NCBI GenBank assembly: GCA_002862135.1
Contig: PKCI01000189.1
Span: 1 to 41,138, forward strand
DNA length: 41,138 nucleotides
Source: Verrucomicrobiota bacterium
GTDB lineage: Bacteria; Verrucomicrobiota; Verrucomicrobiia; Verrucomicrobiales; DEV007
Reading direction: 5' to 3'
Shown: piece after piece, positions 40,108 to 41,138 of the stretch
Layout: the number at the start of each line of letters is the position of its first letter
Position numbering within the stretch: the first letter of the stretch is position 1
The notes under the pieces: model-generated
Seen by the model: the letters and a program-made list of their open reading frames with translations, nothing else
What the model was told of the DNA's origin: nothing
Database searches by the model: none
Translations under genes and position numbers: made by a program

Positions 40108-41124
40108 ATGTCCCGAGGCCTTGTTCTTGCTATTGAGACTTCCTGCGACGAAACGGCCGTCGCTGTCGCGGATTCCCATGGTGACGTTGTCGTCTCCAAA
40201 GTGGCTTCCCAGATCGAGTTGCACTCTCCATACGGAGGGGTTGTCCCTGAGTTGGCGTCTCGCAACCACAGCCTTAACCTTCGCCCATTGGTTGAAGAGA
40301 CTCTTAGGGCCAGCAAGCTTTGCCTTAGTGATGTTGATGCAGTGGCAGCTACCTCCGGGCCGGGGTTGGCGAGTTCGCTGCTGGTGGGAGATACAACAGC
40401 GAAGGCCATCGCCCTCGGATTGGGGCGGCCCTTTTACTCGATTAATCATATGGAGGGACACTTGTTGTCTCCATTCATAGGCGAGGGTACCGCTCCCCCG
40501 GCCCATGTTGCTCTGGTCGTGAGTGGTGGGCACACGATGTTGGTTTCCGTTCGTGGAGTGGCGGACTATCATATTCTTGGTTCGACCAAGGACGACGCAG
40601 CGGGGGAGGCCTTCGACAAGGTTGGCAAGATGCTTGGACTACCTTACCCGGGTGGCCCTGAGGTTTCCTGTCGGGCCGAAAACGGTGATCCCGATGCCTA
40701 TGAGTTTCCACGCAGCATGCTCGACAGTGGGGATTACAAATTCAGTTTCAGCGGCTTGAAGACTTCGGCACTTTATCTCCTGCAAAAGCTGGGTGAACCC
40801 ATAGCAGACGAGATCTTGAACGATGTTTGTGCGTCGTTTCAGGAAGCTATTGTGGATGTTCTTGTGGCTAAGTTGGCCCGTGCTGTGCAGAAGGAGGGTG
40901 CGACCGTCGCGGCAATCAGTGGTGGGGTGAGCTGTAACCCGCGTCTGTGTGATCGAGCCAAGGAGGAAGCAGAGCGACATGGAATTGAACTGCGCCTGCC
41001 GGTGCTGTCCCATTCGACTGATAACGCGGCCATGATTGCTTATGCCGCGGTTTGTCGCCGCGCCGCAGGGATTCCCGCCAGCAGTTTCAATTCGGATATC
41101 GATCCAAACTTAAAACTAGCCTGA
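40108..41124 (+). CDS. tsaD: tRNA N6-adenosine threonylcarbamoyltransferase
   Basis: TsaD transfers threonylcarbamoyl to A37 of ANN-decoding tRNAs together with TsaB and TsaE. The 338-residue product starts LVLAIETSCDETAVAV, the classic family N-terminus. It holds the metal ligands His114 and His118 in NHMEGHL, the VALVVSGGHTMLV block, and a KFSFSGLKTSAL segment. The conserved SGGV motif is followed by SCNPRL, a variation on the usual AANSRLR. Length and order match TsaD. The last 14 bases of the window after the stop are too short to judge. TsaB and TsaE are not here. Confidence 0.96.
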   Translation: MSRGLVLAIETSCDETAVAVADSHGDVVVSKVASQIELHSPYGGVVPELASRNHSLNLRPLVEETLRASKLCLSDVDAVAATSGPGLASSLLVGDTTAKAIALGLGRPFYSINHMEGHLLSPFIGEGTAPPAHVALVVSGGHTMLVSVRGVADYHILGSTKDDAAGEAFDKVGKMLGLPYPGGPEVSCRAENGDPDAYEFPRSMLDSGDYKFSFSGLKTSALYLLQKLGEPIADEILNDVCASFQEAIVDVLVAKLARAVQKEGATVAAISGGVSCNPRLCDRAKEEAERHGIELRLPVLSHSTDNAAMIAYAAVCRRAAGIPASSFNSDIDPNLKLA

Positions 41125-41138
41125 ATCTTTCCCGCAAG

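Noticed and set aside
1-41138. Search for tRNA, rRNA, tmRNA, CRISPR arrays, insertion sequences and prophage genes
   Set aside because: None was seen by eye. smpB suggests a tmRNA gene elsewhere. A covariance-model scan would be decisive for RNA genes, and I could not run one.

Overview
The window reads like a piece of chromosome from a free-living, moderately GC-rich Gram-negative bacterium, most likely a member of Verrucomicrobiota (order Verrucomicrobiales or a relative). This rests on inference: two proteins with the DUF1080 / concanavalin-like fold, an AraC remnant of the type common in that phylum, a stand-alone ovothiol methyltransferase, paired PilT ATPases, a lysine-rich DksA/TraR-like protein beside rpmG-rpsR, and many secreted or anchored coiled-coil and lipoproteins. 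I see no rRNA, tRNA, CRISPR array, prophage or insertion sequence. Most genes are housekeeping genes in short transcription units, with several clear Rho-independent terminators.

Layout, left half. 1-8.2 kb: an AraC-type regulator broken by an in-frame TAG, apt, a 4-mercaptohistidine methyltransferase, a secreted DUF1080 protein, a run of hairpins, then smpB, aroC, a CvpA-like membrane protein and gatB. A small unknown gene and a thioesterase lie on the minus strand, followed by a decayed FkbM methyltransferase. 8.2-16.6 kb: a lipoprotein, a cupin, a membrane-anchored GH75-chitosanase-like protein coupled to an MFS transporter, ssb, a secreted endonuclease/exonuclease/phosphatase protein, two related multi-pass membrane proteins and serA. 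16.7-22.3 kb: a BASS-family transporter, two PilT-type ATPases, an anchored DUF1080-like protein, and an orphan winged-helix plus PD-(D/E)XK-like protein behind an AT-rich intergenic region.

Layout, right half. 22.4-29.8 kb: a secreted VWA protein, a histidine kinase/response regulator pair with a very large low-complexity sensor region, a methyltransferase, a YedK/HMCES-type SRAP protein, and rpsR, rpmG and the histone-H1-like/TraR fusion on the minus strand. 29.9-35.4 kb: an SLC13-type permease with two RCK_C domains, cstA, an HU-family gene and mutY. 35.5-41.1 kb: two paralogous anchored coiled-coil proteins (one with a six-fold DPF repeat tail), a small lipoprotein, a single-domain cyclic-nucleotide-binding protein, a DUF3307 protein, a C-terminal processing protease and tsaD.

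The best candidates for undescribed biology are the coiled-coil/DPF-repeat/lipoprotein operon with the cNMP protein behind it (35.5-38.1 kb), the H1-like/TraR fusion with a half-lost zinc finger (28.9-29.8 kb), the orphan wHTH-nuclease-like gene (21.2-22.2 kb), and the VWA/two-component block (22.4-26.7 kb). All calls come from reading the sequence by eye. No database search was run.
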